Program-made: the position numbers and the translations under genes | Shown here: one piece after another, positions 6,215 to 13,375 of the stretch | Numbering within the stretch: position 1 is the stretch's first letter | Layout: each line of letters opens with the position of its first letter | Assembly: GCA_002399445.1 (NCBI GenBank) | Contig: DHDR01000022.1 | Coordinates: 1-21,293, forward strand | Origin: Ruminococcaceae bacterium UBA4871 | GTDB lineage: Bacteria > Bacillota > Clostridia > Oscillospirales > Acutalibacteraceae | Reading direction: 5' to 3' | DNA: 21,293 nucleotides | Notes under the pieces: model-generated | Told to the model about the DNA's origin: nothing | Seen by the model: only the letters and a program-made list of their open reading frames with translations | Database searches by the model: none

Positions 6215-6631
6215 ATGAAAATCAATATTTCCAAACGAGATTATAATACTATGCTGATGCATTGCCGCAGTGGTCTGCCTAATGAATCATGCGGGCTGCT
6301 GGCAGGCAGCGTAAGTGGTGAAATGAAGACTGTGCAGAAAATTTATTTGCTGACAAACACAGACCACAGCCCTGAGCATTTCTCCATGGACCCAAAAGAA
6401 CAACTGGCTGCGGTAAAAGATGCACGCGCAAATGGGTTTGTACTTATCGGCAATTTTCACTCGCACCCGGCATCACCTTCCCGTCCGTCTGAGGAGGATA
6501 AGCGTCTGGCATATGATCCATCGATTGAATATTTGATTCTTTCCCTGCAGGAAAGGGATAATCCAGTATTGAGAGCTTTTGGCATTGACACTGACAAGAA
6601 TGTTACAGTTCATGAGGTGCATTTTATATAA
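6215..6631 (+). CDS. JAMM/MPN+ zinc metallopeptidase (Mec+/HcyD-like)
   Basis: A 138-residue single-domain JAMM peptidase. The catalytic set is intact: E24 in NESCGLLAG, then H82-S-H84 and S92-x2-D95 in the segment FHSHPASPSRPSEEDK. Free-standing proteins of this type include mycobacterial Mec+ and Wolinella HcyD, which act on CysO- or HcyS-type carriers. It is the last gene of the sulfide-fixing cluster, 16 bases after the ThiF-like gene, with GGGGG upstream of the ATG. The predicted job is removal of the Thr-Val tail of the ThiS-like carrier at 5180-5392. A second possible activity, releasing cysteine or homocysteine from the carrier (as Mec+ does from CysO-Cys), fits equally well. Confidence 0.88.
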   Translation: MKINISKRDYNTMLMHCRSGLPNESCGLLAGSVSGEMKTVQKIYLLTNTDHSPEHFSMDPKEQLAAVKDARANGFVLIGNFHSHPASPSRPSEEDKRLAYDPSIEYLILSLQERDNPVLRAFGIDTDKNVTVHEVHFI

Positions 6632-6698
6632 TTTCCAATACTGGCACAGCGAAAAAAGACGCGAAATTTACAAGAGCTTTGATAGGTGTTCTTTTTAT

Positions 6699-6729
6699 TG
6701 GACAAAGATGAAGGTTGAGAACGTATAAT
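6699..6729 (+). promoter_or_regulatory. Possible internal promoter for the siroheme genes
   Basis: A perfect TATAAT at 6724-6729 follows a TGGACA-like -35 at 6699-6704 with a 19-base spacer, in the 124-base gap between the JAMM gene and hemA. I see no terminator in this gap, so hemA may be read both from the upstream operon and from here. Unlike the cysK and aprA promoters there is no ACATAYT/ARTATGT dyad. Confidence 0.35.
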
Positions 6730-6755
6730 TTCAGTTGACAGACGAGGAGTACACA

Positions 6756-7916
6756 ATGTTTTGTATCAGCATCAGCTATCAAAAAACGCCGTTGCAGGTG
6801 CGGCAGCAATTTGCGATTTCTGCGGAGGAACAGATTACTGCTTTGCAGCGTCTGACTTACAGGAGAGAGATTTCCGGTGGTGTCATTGTCTCTACTTGTA
6901 ATCGTAGTGAAGTGTATTTTTCCGGTGACAAGGCACACATGGAGGCAGTCGGACAGTTGTTGGCAGACCTCAAACATTTTGACGTTGAGACATTCAAAAC
7001 ATATGGCATGTTTTACGGCGGTACACAAGCGGTGCAGCATCTGTTTCGAGTGGTTTGCGGCCTTGACTCAATGGTCCTCGGAGAGGATGAGATTTTGCAT
7101 CAGGTGAAAGAGGGCTATCTGCGTTCGTTCGACCTTGGTTATACTAACAGCGAACTGAATATTTTGTTTCAGGGTGCATTTAACTGTGCAAAGCAGACCA
7201 AGTCGACTACCCGTTTGTCTACCACGCCGGTTTCGGTCGGCACGCTGACGGCCAATACAATTGAACGGTACCTGCAGGTCAAATGTGGCAAACAAAATGA
7301 AGACTGCACGGTGCTGGTTATCGGCGCAACGGGAAAGATTGGTTCCATTGTGGTGAAAGACCTTGCGGCAAAGGGCATCGGCACCTGCGGCACGGTCCGC
7401 CACCACTGCAGCAATACTGCTTCTTTGACCAACTGCTGCAGTCGGTTTGTCCGTTTTGAGGACCGCTACACTGCCATGAAGCAAGTTGATGCTGTTGTGA
7501 GTGCTACAACCAGTCCGCATTACACTATTACACAGCGGAGCTATCTTGCCCATGCGGTTGACAGCCGGCCGCGACTGTTGATTGATCTGGCGGTGCCGTA
7601 TGATATTGACCAAGCCCTTGGCCGTGTAGCAGGTGTTACCCTGTTGGACATTGATTACTTTCAACAACTTTCACAGGAAAACCGAAGCATTAAACAGGAC
7701 GAGCTGCAGAAAGCAGAGCAGATTTTGAACGATTGTGTGGAGGACACACTGAAAAAGCTGAACATCCGTGACTTTTGGGCAAAACATGACCGCAGACAGG
7801 TTCAACCATGGTTTGCACAGATGGTTGGCTATCTGCACGATGTATTGGACAGCAGGCAACTGAGCCAGGTACTAAGTAAAATTGACACAGATGCGGACAA
7901 AAGAGGAGCAATATAA
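6756..7916 (+). CDS. hemA: Glutamyl-tRNA reductase
   Basis: NADPH-dependent reduction of glutamyl-tRNA to glutamate-1-semialdehyde, the first step of the C5 tetrapyrrole route. The product has 386 residues from the ATG at 6756 (GAGGAG seven bases upstream); the frame extends to a TTG at 6735, but that lies before the ribosome site. The catalytic cysteine is C48 in STCNRSEVY. The tRNA/substrate region GLDSMVLGEDEIL and an NADP-binding VIGATGKIG follow, then the C-terminal dimerisation helix region. It is slightly shorter than the E. coli enzyme (418). Its stop overlaps sirC by one base. In this cluster it supplies siroheme synthesis. Confidence 0.92.
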   Translation: MFCISISYQKTPLQVRQQFAISAEEQITALQRLTYRREISGGVIVSTCNRSEVYFSGDKAHMEAVGQLLADLKHFDVETFKTYGMFYGGTQAVQHLFRVVCGLDSMVLGEDEILHQVKEGYLRSFDLGYTNSELNILFQGAFNCAKQTKSTTRLSTTPVSVGTLTANTIERYLQVKCGKQNEDCTVLVIGATGKIGSIVVKDLAAKGIGTCGTVRHHCSNTASLTNCCSRFVRFEDRYTAMKQVDAVVSATTSPHYTITQRSYLAHAVDSRPRLLIDLAVPYDIDQALGRVAGVTLLDIDYFQQLSQENRSIKQDELQKAEQILNDCVEDTLKKLNIRDFWAKHDRRQVQPWFAQMVGYLHDVLDSRQLSQVLSKIDTDADKRGAI

Positions 7917-8560
7917 TGGCCTATTTCCCTTTTATGGTGGATATCAGCGGCCAGCAGTGCTTGATTGTGGGCGGTGGGCAGGTAGCTCTGCGCAAGGTGC
8001 AGACGTTGCTGCCATTTCAGGTACATATTTGTTTAGTGGCGCCGAAGATTTGCGATGCTCTCTGGGAGATGGCATTCAATACGGATAAATTACAATTGAT
8101 ACAGCGCAGCTTTTGTGACAGTGATGTGTTCGGTATGGACTTTGTGGTAGCTGCCACAGACGACCAGTCCCAAAATATACATGTTTCCCGCCTGTGTCAA
8201 CAAATTGGTATACCAGTAAATGCTGTTGACCAGCGTGAAGCATGCTCCTTTATCTTTCCGGCCATCGTGCGGCGTGGCGACTTGCTCATTGCAGTTTCGT
8301 CCGGTGGAGACAGTCCGGCGGCGGCAGCTTATGCAAAACGGAAAATTCAGCAAAATGTGCCGATATATTACGAAAAAATGGTACAGGCACTCGGTGCCTG
8401 CCGCAGCTATATTCGGCAGAACGTTCCCAGTGCTGCACGGCGCAAACAGATTTATTATGATTTGCTGGACTATGCGGACCGCCACGGCGGTGAACTGCCG
8501 CAGACAGTTGTGAAGATGGCTGTGCATGCACAAAAAGTGGAAAAGGAGCGTTGCATATGA
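7916..8560 (+). CDS. sirC: Precorrin-2 dehydrogenase / possible sirohydrochlorin ferrochelatase
   Basis: The 214-residue protein matches the N-terminal CysG / Met8p family, which oxidises precorrin-2 to sirohydrochlorin with NAD. The nucleotide-binding motif is VGGGQVALRK (18-27), and AVSSGGDSPAAAA at about 126-138 resembles CysG. D105 in NAVDQREACSF lies where the catalytic aspartate of CysG/Met8p is found, so chelatase activity is possible; no separate SirB/CbiK/CbiX chelatase gene is in the window. It begins inside the hemA stop (one-base overlap, GAGGAG upstream) and overlaps hemC by 4 bases. I use sirC as the symbol; ylnF or the CysG N-domain are equivalents. Confidence 0.88.
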   Translation: MAYFPFMVDISGQQCLIVGGGQVALRKVQTLLPFQVHICLVAPKICDALWEMAFNTDKLQLIQRSFCDSDVFGMDFVVAATDDQSQNIHVSRLCQQIGIPVNAVDQREACSFIFPAIVRRGDLLIAVSSGGDSPAAAAYAKRKIQQNVPIYYEKMVQALGACRSYIRQNVPSAARRKQIYYDLLDYADRHGGELPQTVVKMAVHAQKVEKERCI

Positions 8561-9474
8561 CAGAACATAGAACCATTAGAATTGGTACTCGCGGCAGTCA
8601 ATTGGCTCTTGCACAAACAGAAATGGTCATTCAGGCACTGCAACGCAGTTTTCCTCATATGGTGGCGGAAAAGGTTGTGCTGCGCACGATAGGCGATAGA
8701 GTCCACAACAAACCGTTGGCGGCCTTTGGGGGACAAGGTATCTTTGTGGCAGAGTTTGAGGATGCTTTGTGTGACGGCCGCATCGACCTTGCTGTGCACA
8801 GTGCCAAAGATATGCCCATGAAATTAGGGGATGGCATGGAGATTGCCGGTGTGCTGCCGCGTGGAGATCCCCATGATTTGCTGGCAGTGCGGCGGAGTAC
8901 TGACCTTGGTGCATGGACGAATCCGGTGATCGGGACCGGAAGCCCACGGCGGCAGTTTCAGGCAGAAACGTTGTTTCCCACCGCATCCTTTGCCGATATG
9001 CGCGGGAATATACCGACTCGTTTACAGAAACTGCTGGACGGTGCTTATGACGGTATTATCCTTGCGGCAGCAGGAGTGCAGCGGCTGCATTTTGAGAAAG
9101 ACACACGCTTTTGCTTTCATAACTTTAACACGGAACAAATGCTGCCAGCAGGTGGGCAGGGTGTCATTGCGGTCGAATGCTGTGCTGACAGTGAAGCGGC
9201 TGCGCGGATGCGTGTCGTTTCAGACCGCCGTACAATGGACGAACTGGAGACAGAACGCCGTGTGCTGAGTTTGCTGAACGCCGGCTGTCACGAAGCAATT
9301 GGTGCCTTTGCACAAGTACAGGGATCGGACATTCAGTTGACCGTTAAACGGGCACTGGAGGGCCGAGTGCTGTTTCGGCAGGACAGCGCCCCTGTCGGGG
9401 AACGGTTGCAGCTCGCTGAAAAACTGGCAGAAGACATCGCAGCGGAGGGGAAAATATGGGAATCGTCTATCTAA
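8557..9474 (+). CDS. hemC: Hydroxymethylbilane synthase (porphobilinogen deaminase)
   Basis: Joins four porphobilinogens into hydroxymethylbilane. The product has 305 residues from the ATG at 8557 with AAAAGGAG upstream; a TTG at 8551 is in frame but badly placed. IGTRGSQLALAQ at the N-terminus and the catalytic aspartate in VHSAKDMP are typical. The dipyrromethane-cofactor cysteine is C244 in LNAGCHEAIG, close to the E. coli position (C242). The 3' end overlaps cobA-hemD by 19 bases. All neighbours are tetrapyrrole genes. Confidence 0.93.
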   Translation: MTEHRTIRIGTRGSQLALAQTEMVIQALQRSFPHMVAEKVVLRTIGDRVHNKPLAAFGGQGIFVAEFEDALCDGRIDLAVHSAKDMPMKLGDGMEIAGVLPRGDPHDLLAVRRSTDLGAWTNPVIGTGSPRRQFQAETLFPTASFADMRGNIPTRLQKLLDGAYDGIILAAAGVQRLHFEKDTRFCFHNFNTEQMLPAGGQGVIAVECCADSEAAARMRVVSDRRTMDELETERRVLSLLNAGCHEAIGAFAQVQGSDIQLTVKRALEGRVLFRQDSAPVGERLQLAEKLAEDIAAEGKIWESSI

Positions 9475-10988
9475 TTGGCGCAGGACCGGGGGACGCCGGA
9501 CTCATTACTGTGAAAGGCGCAGAAAAGCTGAAAGAGTGTGATGCAGTTGTCTATGACCACCTTGCCTGTGTGGAACTGCTAAGTACCATTCGACCGGACT
9601 GTAAAAAGATTTATGTCGGCAAGCAGGCGGGTCATCACAGCTTTCAACAGGGGGAAATCAATCAAATCCTGGTGGAGTGTGCCCAGACCTGTGCAACTGT
9701 TGTTCGGCTCAAGGGGGGCGACCCATTTGTTTTTGGAAGGGGCAGCGAAGAAATTGAAGCTCTGCGGCAGTATAATATCCCTTATGCAGTTATTCCGGGG
9801 GTGACCTCGGCCTGTGCGGTGCCAGAGAGCGCGGGCATTCCGGTGACTCATCGGGGTGTCAGCCGCAGTTTTCATGTGATTACCGGTCATACTAACACCT
9901 TGTCTGGTGAGCCGGTGTGTAACTACCGTAATCTTGCTGAAAGTGAGGGTACACTTGTGTTCCTTATGGGCCTATCACACTTGCAGGACATTGCAGATGG
10001 ACTCATGCAGGCAGGGAAATCGCCTGATACGCCTGTTGCCGTCATCGCGGATGGCACGACGGACCGTCAGCACACCGTTCGGGCACCGCTGGGGCGGATT
10101 GCACAGCGCGTGTACGAAAGCAAACTGCCGTCTCCAGCAGTGATTGTGGTTGGAGCAACTGCCGCCATGCAGGATGTTTTTCTTGCAGAGCATATTCCCA
10201 AAGTTGGTCTGACGGCAACGCAACCGCTGCAGACAAAACTGGCGTGCGGTTTTGCACGGCTGGGAATGCGAACGGAGCCGGTGTGCACCATGCAGGTGCG
10301 GCCGACCGATAGTTTGTACATTTTGGACAATGAACTGACCCGTTTGGGACAATATGACTGGGTAGTTTTTACTAGTCAGAATACAGTGCGCATTTTCTTT
10401 GAGGAAATGCGCAAGACGCAGACAGACATTCGCTGTTTGGGCAGTTTACACTTCGCTGTGTTAGGAAGTGGAACAGCAGCGGCACTGCGTGCCCGTGGGA
10501 TTCGGGCAGACTTTGTACCATCAAATTACACGGTTGCTGCTCTGGCGACAGAGCTCACACCAGTGGTCGGCAGAAGCGGACAACGCGTGCTGCTGCCGCG
10601 GGCAGTACAAGGAAGCCCTCAATTGGCGGCTGCACTGCGCCGAACCGGCGTTTCTTGCACAGAAATACCTATTTATAATGTCTGTGGTTGTCCGGCAGCT
10701 GGTGCACAGCATTTGGACGAGCTGGATTATCTGGTGTTTGTGAGTGCTTCTGGTGTGCGTACATTTTTTGCGCAGATGGAGCAGCTGGGTCAGCAGCTTC
10801 CACCGCATCTTCATATAGCCTGCATTGGAGAGGTAACACGCACAGCACTGGTACAGGAGCATCGCAATGCGGATATCGTTGCTGCAGAAAATAGTGTGGA
10901 AGGACTGCTCCGCGCCGTCGGCCAATACAATATTGATATTCAAGGAGGAATGCAACATGATACGCATGAGAAGACTGCGTGTAAATGA
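9456..10988 (+). CDS. cobA-hemD: Fused uroporphyrinogen-III C-methyltransferase / uroporphyrinogen-III synthase
   Basis: A 510-residue two-domain protein. Residues 1 to ~245 are the SAM-dependent methyltransferase (CobA/SUMT): YLIGAGPGDAGLITVKG, VRLKGGDPFVFGRGSEE, VIPGVTSACAVPESAGIPVTHRG and the QHTVRAPLG segment, all intact. Residues ~255-495 form the HemD domain that closes and inverts ring D (VVFTSQN near 325, LVFVSASGVRTFF near 428, the final ENSVEGLL). The fusion couples uroporphyrinogen III formation to its methylation to precorrin-2. Such fusions are common in clostridia and related Firmicutes. GGAGGGG precedes the ATG, which lies inside hemC. The last 32 bases overlap hemB, including the hemB start. 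Confidence 0.93.
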   Translation: MGIVYLIGAGPGDAGLITVKGAEKLKECDAVVYDHLACVELLSTIRPDCKKIYVGKQAGHHSFQQGEINQILVECAQTCATVVRLKGGDPFVFGRGSEEIEALRQYNIPYAVIPGVTSACAVPESAGIPVTHRGVSRSFHVITGHTNTLSGEPVCNYRNLAESEGTLVFLMGLSHLQDIADGLMQAGKSPDTPVAVIADGTTDRQHTVRAPLGRIAQRVYESKLPSPAVIVVGATAAMQDVFLAEHIPKVGLTATQPLQTKLACGFARLGMRTEPVCTMQVRPTDSLYILDNELTRLGQYDWVVFTSQNTVRIFFEEMRKTQTDIRCLGSLHFAVLGSGTAAALRARGIRADFVPSNYTVAALATELTPVVGRSGQRVLLPRAVQGSPQLAAALRRTGVSCTEIPIYNVCGCPAAGAQHLDELDYLVFVSASGVRTFFAQMEQLGQQLPPHLHIACIGEVTRTALVQEHRNADIVAAENSVEGLLRAVGQYNIDIQGGMQHDTHEKTACK

Positions 10989-11925
10989 AACAATGAGAAG
11001 TCTGGTCCGCGAAACCAGCGTGAGCAAATCAGACCTTGTCTATCCGGTCTTTATCATTGAAGGCAGCGGCATTAAGAGGCCGGTTGATTCCATGCCGGGT
11101 ATTTACCAATATTCCATTGACCGGTTTGATGAAGAATTGAAGCGCATACAGGTTGCTGGTGTCAAAACAATTCTCATTTTTGGCATTCCTGCATACAAGG
11201 ACGAGGTGGGCAGTGAGGCATATAATGATGAGGGCGTTACACAACAGGCCATCCGTGCGATTAAGGCAAAGGCACCTGACCTGTTGGTGATTGCAGATGT
11301 CTGCTTGTGTGAATACACTTCCCATGGTCACTGCGGGTTGATTCGCGGCCATGAGATTCTAAATGATGAGACACTGGTACTGCTGGGAAAGACGGCAGTC
11401 AGTCTTGCGAAAGCGGGTGCAGATGTGATTGCTCCATCAGACATGATGGATGGCCATGTTGCCTATATCCGCGGTGCATTGGATGACAACGGCTTTATCA
11501 ATACTATGATTATGGGCTACAGTGCCAAATTTGCTTCCGGATACTATGCTCCCTTTCGTGATGCGGCGCACTCGGCTCCCTCGTTTGGCGACCGCCGGAC
11601 TTATCAGATGGATCCCGCCAACGGCAAAGAAGCAGTGCGGGAGTGTGAGGCGGACATCGAGGAAGGTGCCGATGTCATCATGATAAAGCCGGCCCTTCCC
11701 TATTTGGATGTGGTCAAGGCCGTGTCACTGCGTACAAATTACCCGATTGCTGCCTATAATGTCAGCGGAGAATATGCTATGGTCAAAGCTGCTGCGCAAA
11801 AGGGCTGGATTGATGAGAAACGCATTGTTATGGAAAATATGACAGCTATCAAGCGCGCAGGGGCAAAAATCATCATTACTTATCATGCATTGGACGTTGC
11901 GCATTGGTTAGATGAGGAATTGTAA
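10957..11925 (+). CDS. hemB: Delta-aminolevulinic acid dehydratase (porphobilinogen synthase)
   Basis: Condenses two 5-aminolevulinates to porphobilinogen. The product has 322 residues from the ATG at 10957, eight bases after AAGGAGG. The Schiff-base lysines are K191 (YSAKFAS) and K244 (IMIKPALPY). The zinc-type cysteine cluster C116/C118/C126 in DVCLCEYTSHGHCG is present, marking a zinc-dependent enzyme. The start lies within the last codons of cobA-hemD (32-base overlap, different frame), so translation is probably coupled. The frame is open upstream to 10867, but that part overlaps cobA-hemD and has no family similarity I can see. Confidence 0.94.
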   Translation: MIRMRRLRVNETMRSLVRETSVSKSDLVYPVFIIEGSGIKRPVDSMPGIYQYSIDRFDEELKRIQVAGVKTILIFGIPAYKDEVGSEAYNDEGVTQQAIRAIKAKAPDLLVIADVCLCEYTSHGHCGLIRGHEILNDETLVLLGKTAVSLAKAGADVIAPSDMMDGHVAYIRGALDDNGFINTMIMGYSAKFASGYYAPFRDAAHSAPSFGDRRTYQMDPANGKEAVRECEADIEEGADVIMIKPALPYLDVVKAVSLRTNYPIAAYNVSGEYAMVKAAAQKGWIDEKRIVMENMTAIKRAGAKIIITYHALDVAHWLDEEL

Positions 11926-11948
11926 CACCACGTGAAAGGGAGACTGTT

Positions 11949-13220
11949 ATGTACAGTAGGTCAGACGAATTATTTGAAAAGTCAAAGCGGCTGATGCCGG
12001 GCGGTGTGAACAGTCCTGTGCGGGCTTATCAGGCCGTACACCGCAGTCCAGTCTTTATTGATCACGCTAAAGGTTCCAAAATTTATGATGTCGATGGGAA
12101 CGAATACATTGACTATGTGTGTTCATGGGGACCGGAAATCTTGGGCCATGCGGATGGCCGCGTCATTCATGCCGTGCAGGAAGCCTGCAGCAAAGGCCTG
12201 ACATTTGGCGCGCCGACTGAGAAGGAGTATCTTCTTGCCGAATTGGTGCAGGAACTGATGCCATCCATGGAGATGATGCGTTTGGTCAACTCCGGTACAG
12301 AGGCGGTCATGAGTGCAATCCGTGCGGCACGCGGGTTTACCGGCCGGAACAAGATTGTGAAATTCCGCGGCTGTTACCACGGGCATTCGGATGGGCTGTT
12401 GGTAAAGGCTGGTTCGGGCGCGATGACACAGTCTGTACCGGACAGTCTTGGTGTGCCGGCTGACTTTACCCGAAACACATTGGTGGCAGAGTATAACGAT
12501 ACGAACTCAGTGGAGAAACTGTTTGAGCAGGATGGTAACGATATTGCGGCTATCATTGTCGAGCCGGTTGCCGCCAATATGGGTGTGGTGCTGCCGCGGG
12601 CACATTTTCTGCAGGACCTGCGGGAGATTGCCGATCGGTACCATGCACTGCTCATCTTTGATGAAGTCATCACGGGTTTTCGTGTGGCGCTGGGTGGCGC
12701 ACAGGCGTATTACCATGTTCGACCGGACCTGACCACGCTGGGGAAAATTGTTGGCGGCGGTATGCCGATGGCCGCTTATGGAGGCCGCAGAGATGTCATG
12801 CAGATGATTGCGCCACTGGGGGGTGTGTATCAGGCGGGAACGTTGTCCGGCAATCCGATTGCTACAGCCGCGGGTATTGCAACTCTGCGAATTCTACGGG
12901 AGCAAAAGGACTTATATGAGCGGCTCGACCGGATTACGGGTCGGTTAGCTGCTGCCGTGCAGGAGAGTTTGGGTAATTACGTATGTGTCAACCGCATTGG
13001 TTCCCTTATGTGTGTTTTCTTTAATGACGGACCGGTTACTGATTATGTGTCGGCGAGACGGTCAGACACTGAACAATTTGCCGATTACTTTAATTATATG
13101 CTTGACAATGGTATTTATCTGGCACCATCTCAGTTTGAATCTATGTTTGTGTCCTATGCACACACAGATGAGGATATTGAAAAAACTTGCCGAATCATTC
13201 GGCAGTATCCTAGGGGATGA
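11949..13220 (+). CDS. hemL: Glutamate-1-semialdehyde 2,1-aminomutase
   Basis: A PLP enzyme that turns glutamate-1-semialdehyde into 5-aminolevulinate, 423 residues (normal length). The start MYSRSDELFEKSKRLMPGGVNSPVRA is diagnostic. NSGTEAVMSAIRAAR (114-128) binds PLP phosphate, D238 in IFDEVITGFR contacts the ring nitrogen, and K266 in TTLGKIVGGGMP forms the aldimine. AAAGGGAG precedes the ATG, 23 bases after hemB. It completes the set from Glu-tRNA to precorrin-2 in one cluster. A terminator follows at once. Confidence 0.94.
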   Translation: MYSRSDELFEKSKRLMPGGVNSPVRAYQAVHRSPVFIDHAKGSKIYDVDGNEYIDYVCSWGPEILGHADGRVIHAVQEACSKGLTFGAPTEKEYLLAELVQELMPSMEMMRLVNSGTEAVMSAIRAARGFTGRNKIVKFRGCYHGHSDGLLVKAGSGAMTQSVPDSLGVPADFTRNTLVAEYNDTNSVEKLFEQDGNDIAAIIVEPVAANMGVVLPRAHFLQDLREIADRYHALLIFDEVITGFRVALGGAQAYYHVRPDLTTLGKIVGGGMPMAAYGGRRDVMQMIAPLGGVYQAGTLSGNPIATAAGIATLRILREQKDLYERLDRITGRLAAAVQESLGNYVCVNRIGSLMCVFFNDGPVTDYVSARRSDTEQFADYFNYMLDNGIYLAPSQFESMFVSYAHTDEDIEKTCRIIRQYPRG

Positions 13221-13222
13221 TG

Positions 13223-13260
13223 ACAGAGCCGCTGTGAAGCACAGCAGCTCTGTTTATTAT
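13223..13260 (+). terminator. Intrinsic terminator after hemL
   Basis: Stem ACAGAGC (13223-13229) pairs with GCTCTGT (13247-13253); after one C/A mismatch GCTGTG (13231-13236) pairs with CACAGC (13240-13245) around an AAG loop. A short T-rich run (TTTATTAT) follows. It starts three bases after the hemL stop and separates the siroheme operon from the aprA promoter. Confidence 0.75.
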
Positions 13261-13283
13261 GCGGAATAAAACGAATCATATAA

Positions 13284-13321
13284 ACATACTTTACAAATAT
13301 GTAAGTGGGGATGATTATAAT
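13284..13321 (+). promoter_or_regulatory. aprA operon promoter with overlapping Rrf2-type operator
   Basis: The inverted repeat ACATACT-ttaca-AATATGT (13284-13302) covers the -35 hexamer TTTACA (13290-13295). TATAAT is at 13316-13321, 20 bases downstream, the same geometry as the cysK promoter; a 17-base spacer would use GATTAT as -10. The shared dyad implies control by the Rrf2 protein at 984-1397. Confidence 0.68.
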
Positions 13322-13375
13322 ATTCCCATACAAACGACAAGAAATCCTGTAATTCAGGGAAAGGTTGGGAAATCC

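Noticed and set aside
7068..7667. 199-codon minus-strand open frame opposite hemA
   Set aside because: Antisense to a clear hemA coding region; no motifs.
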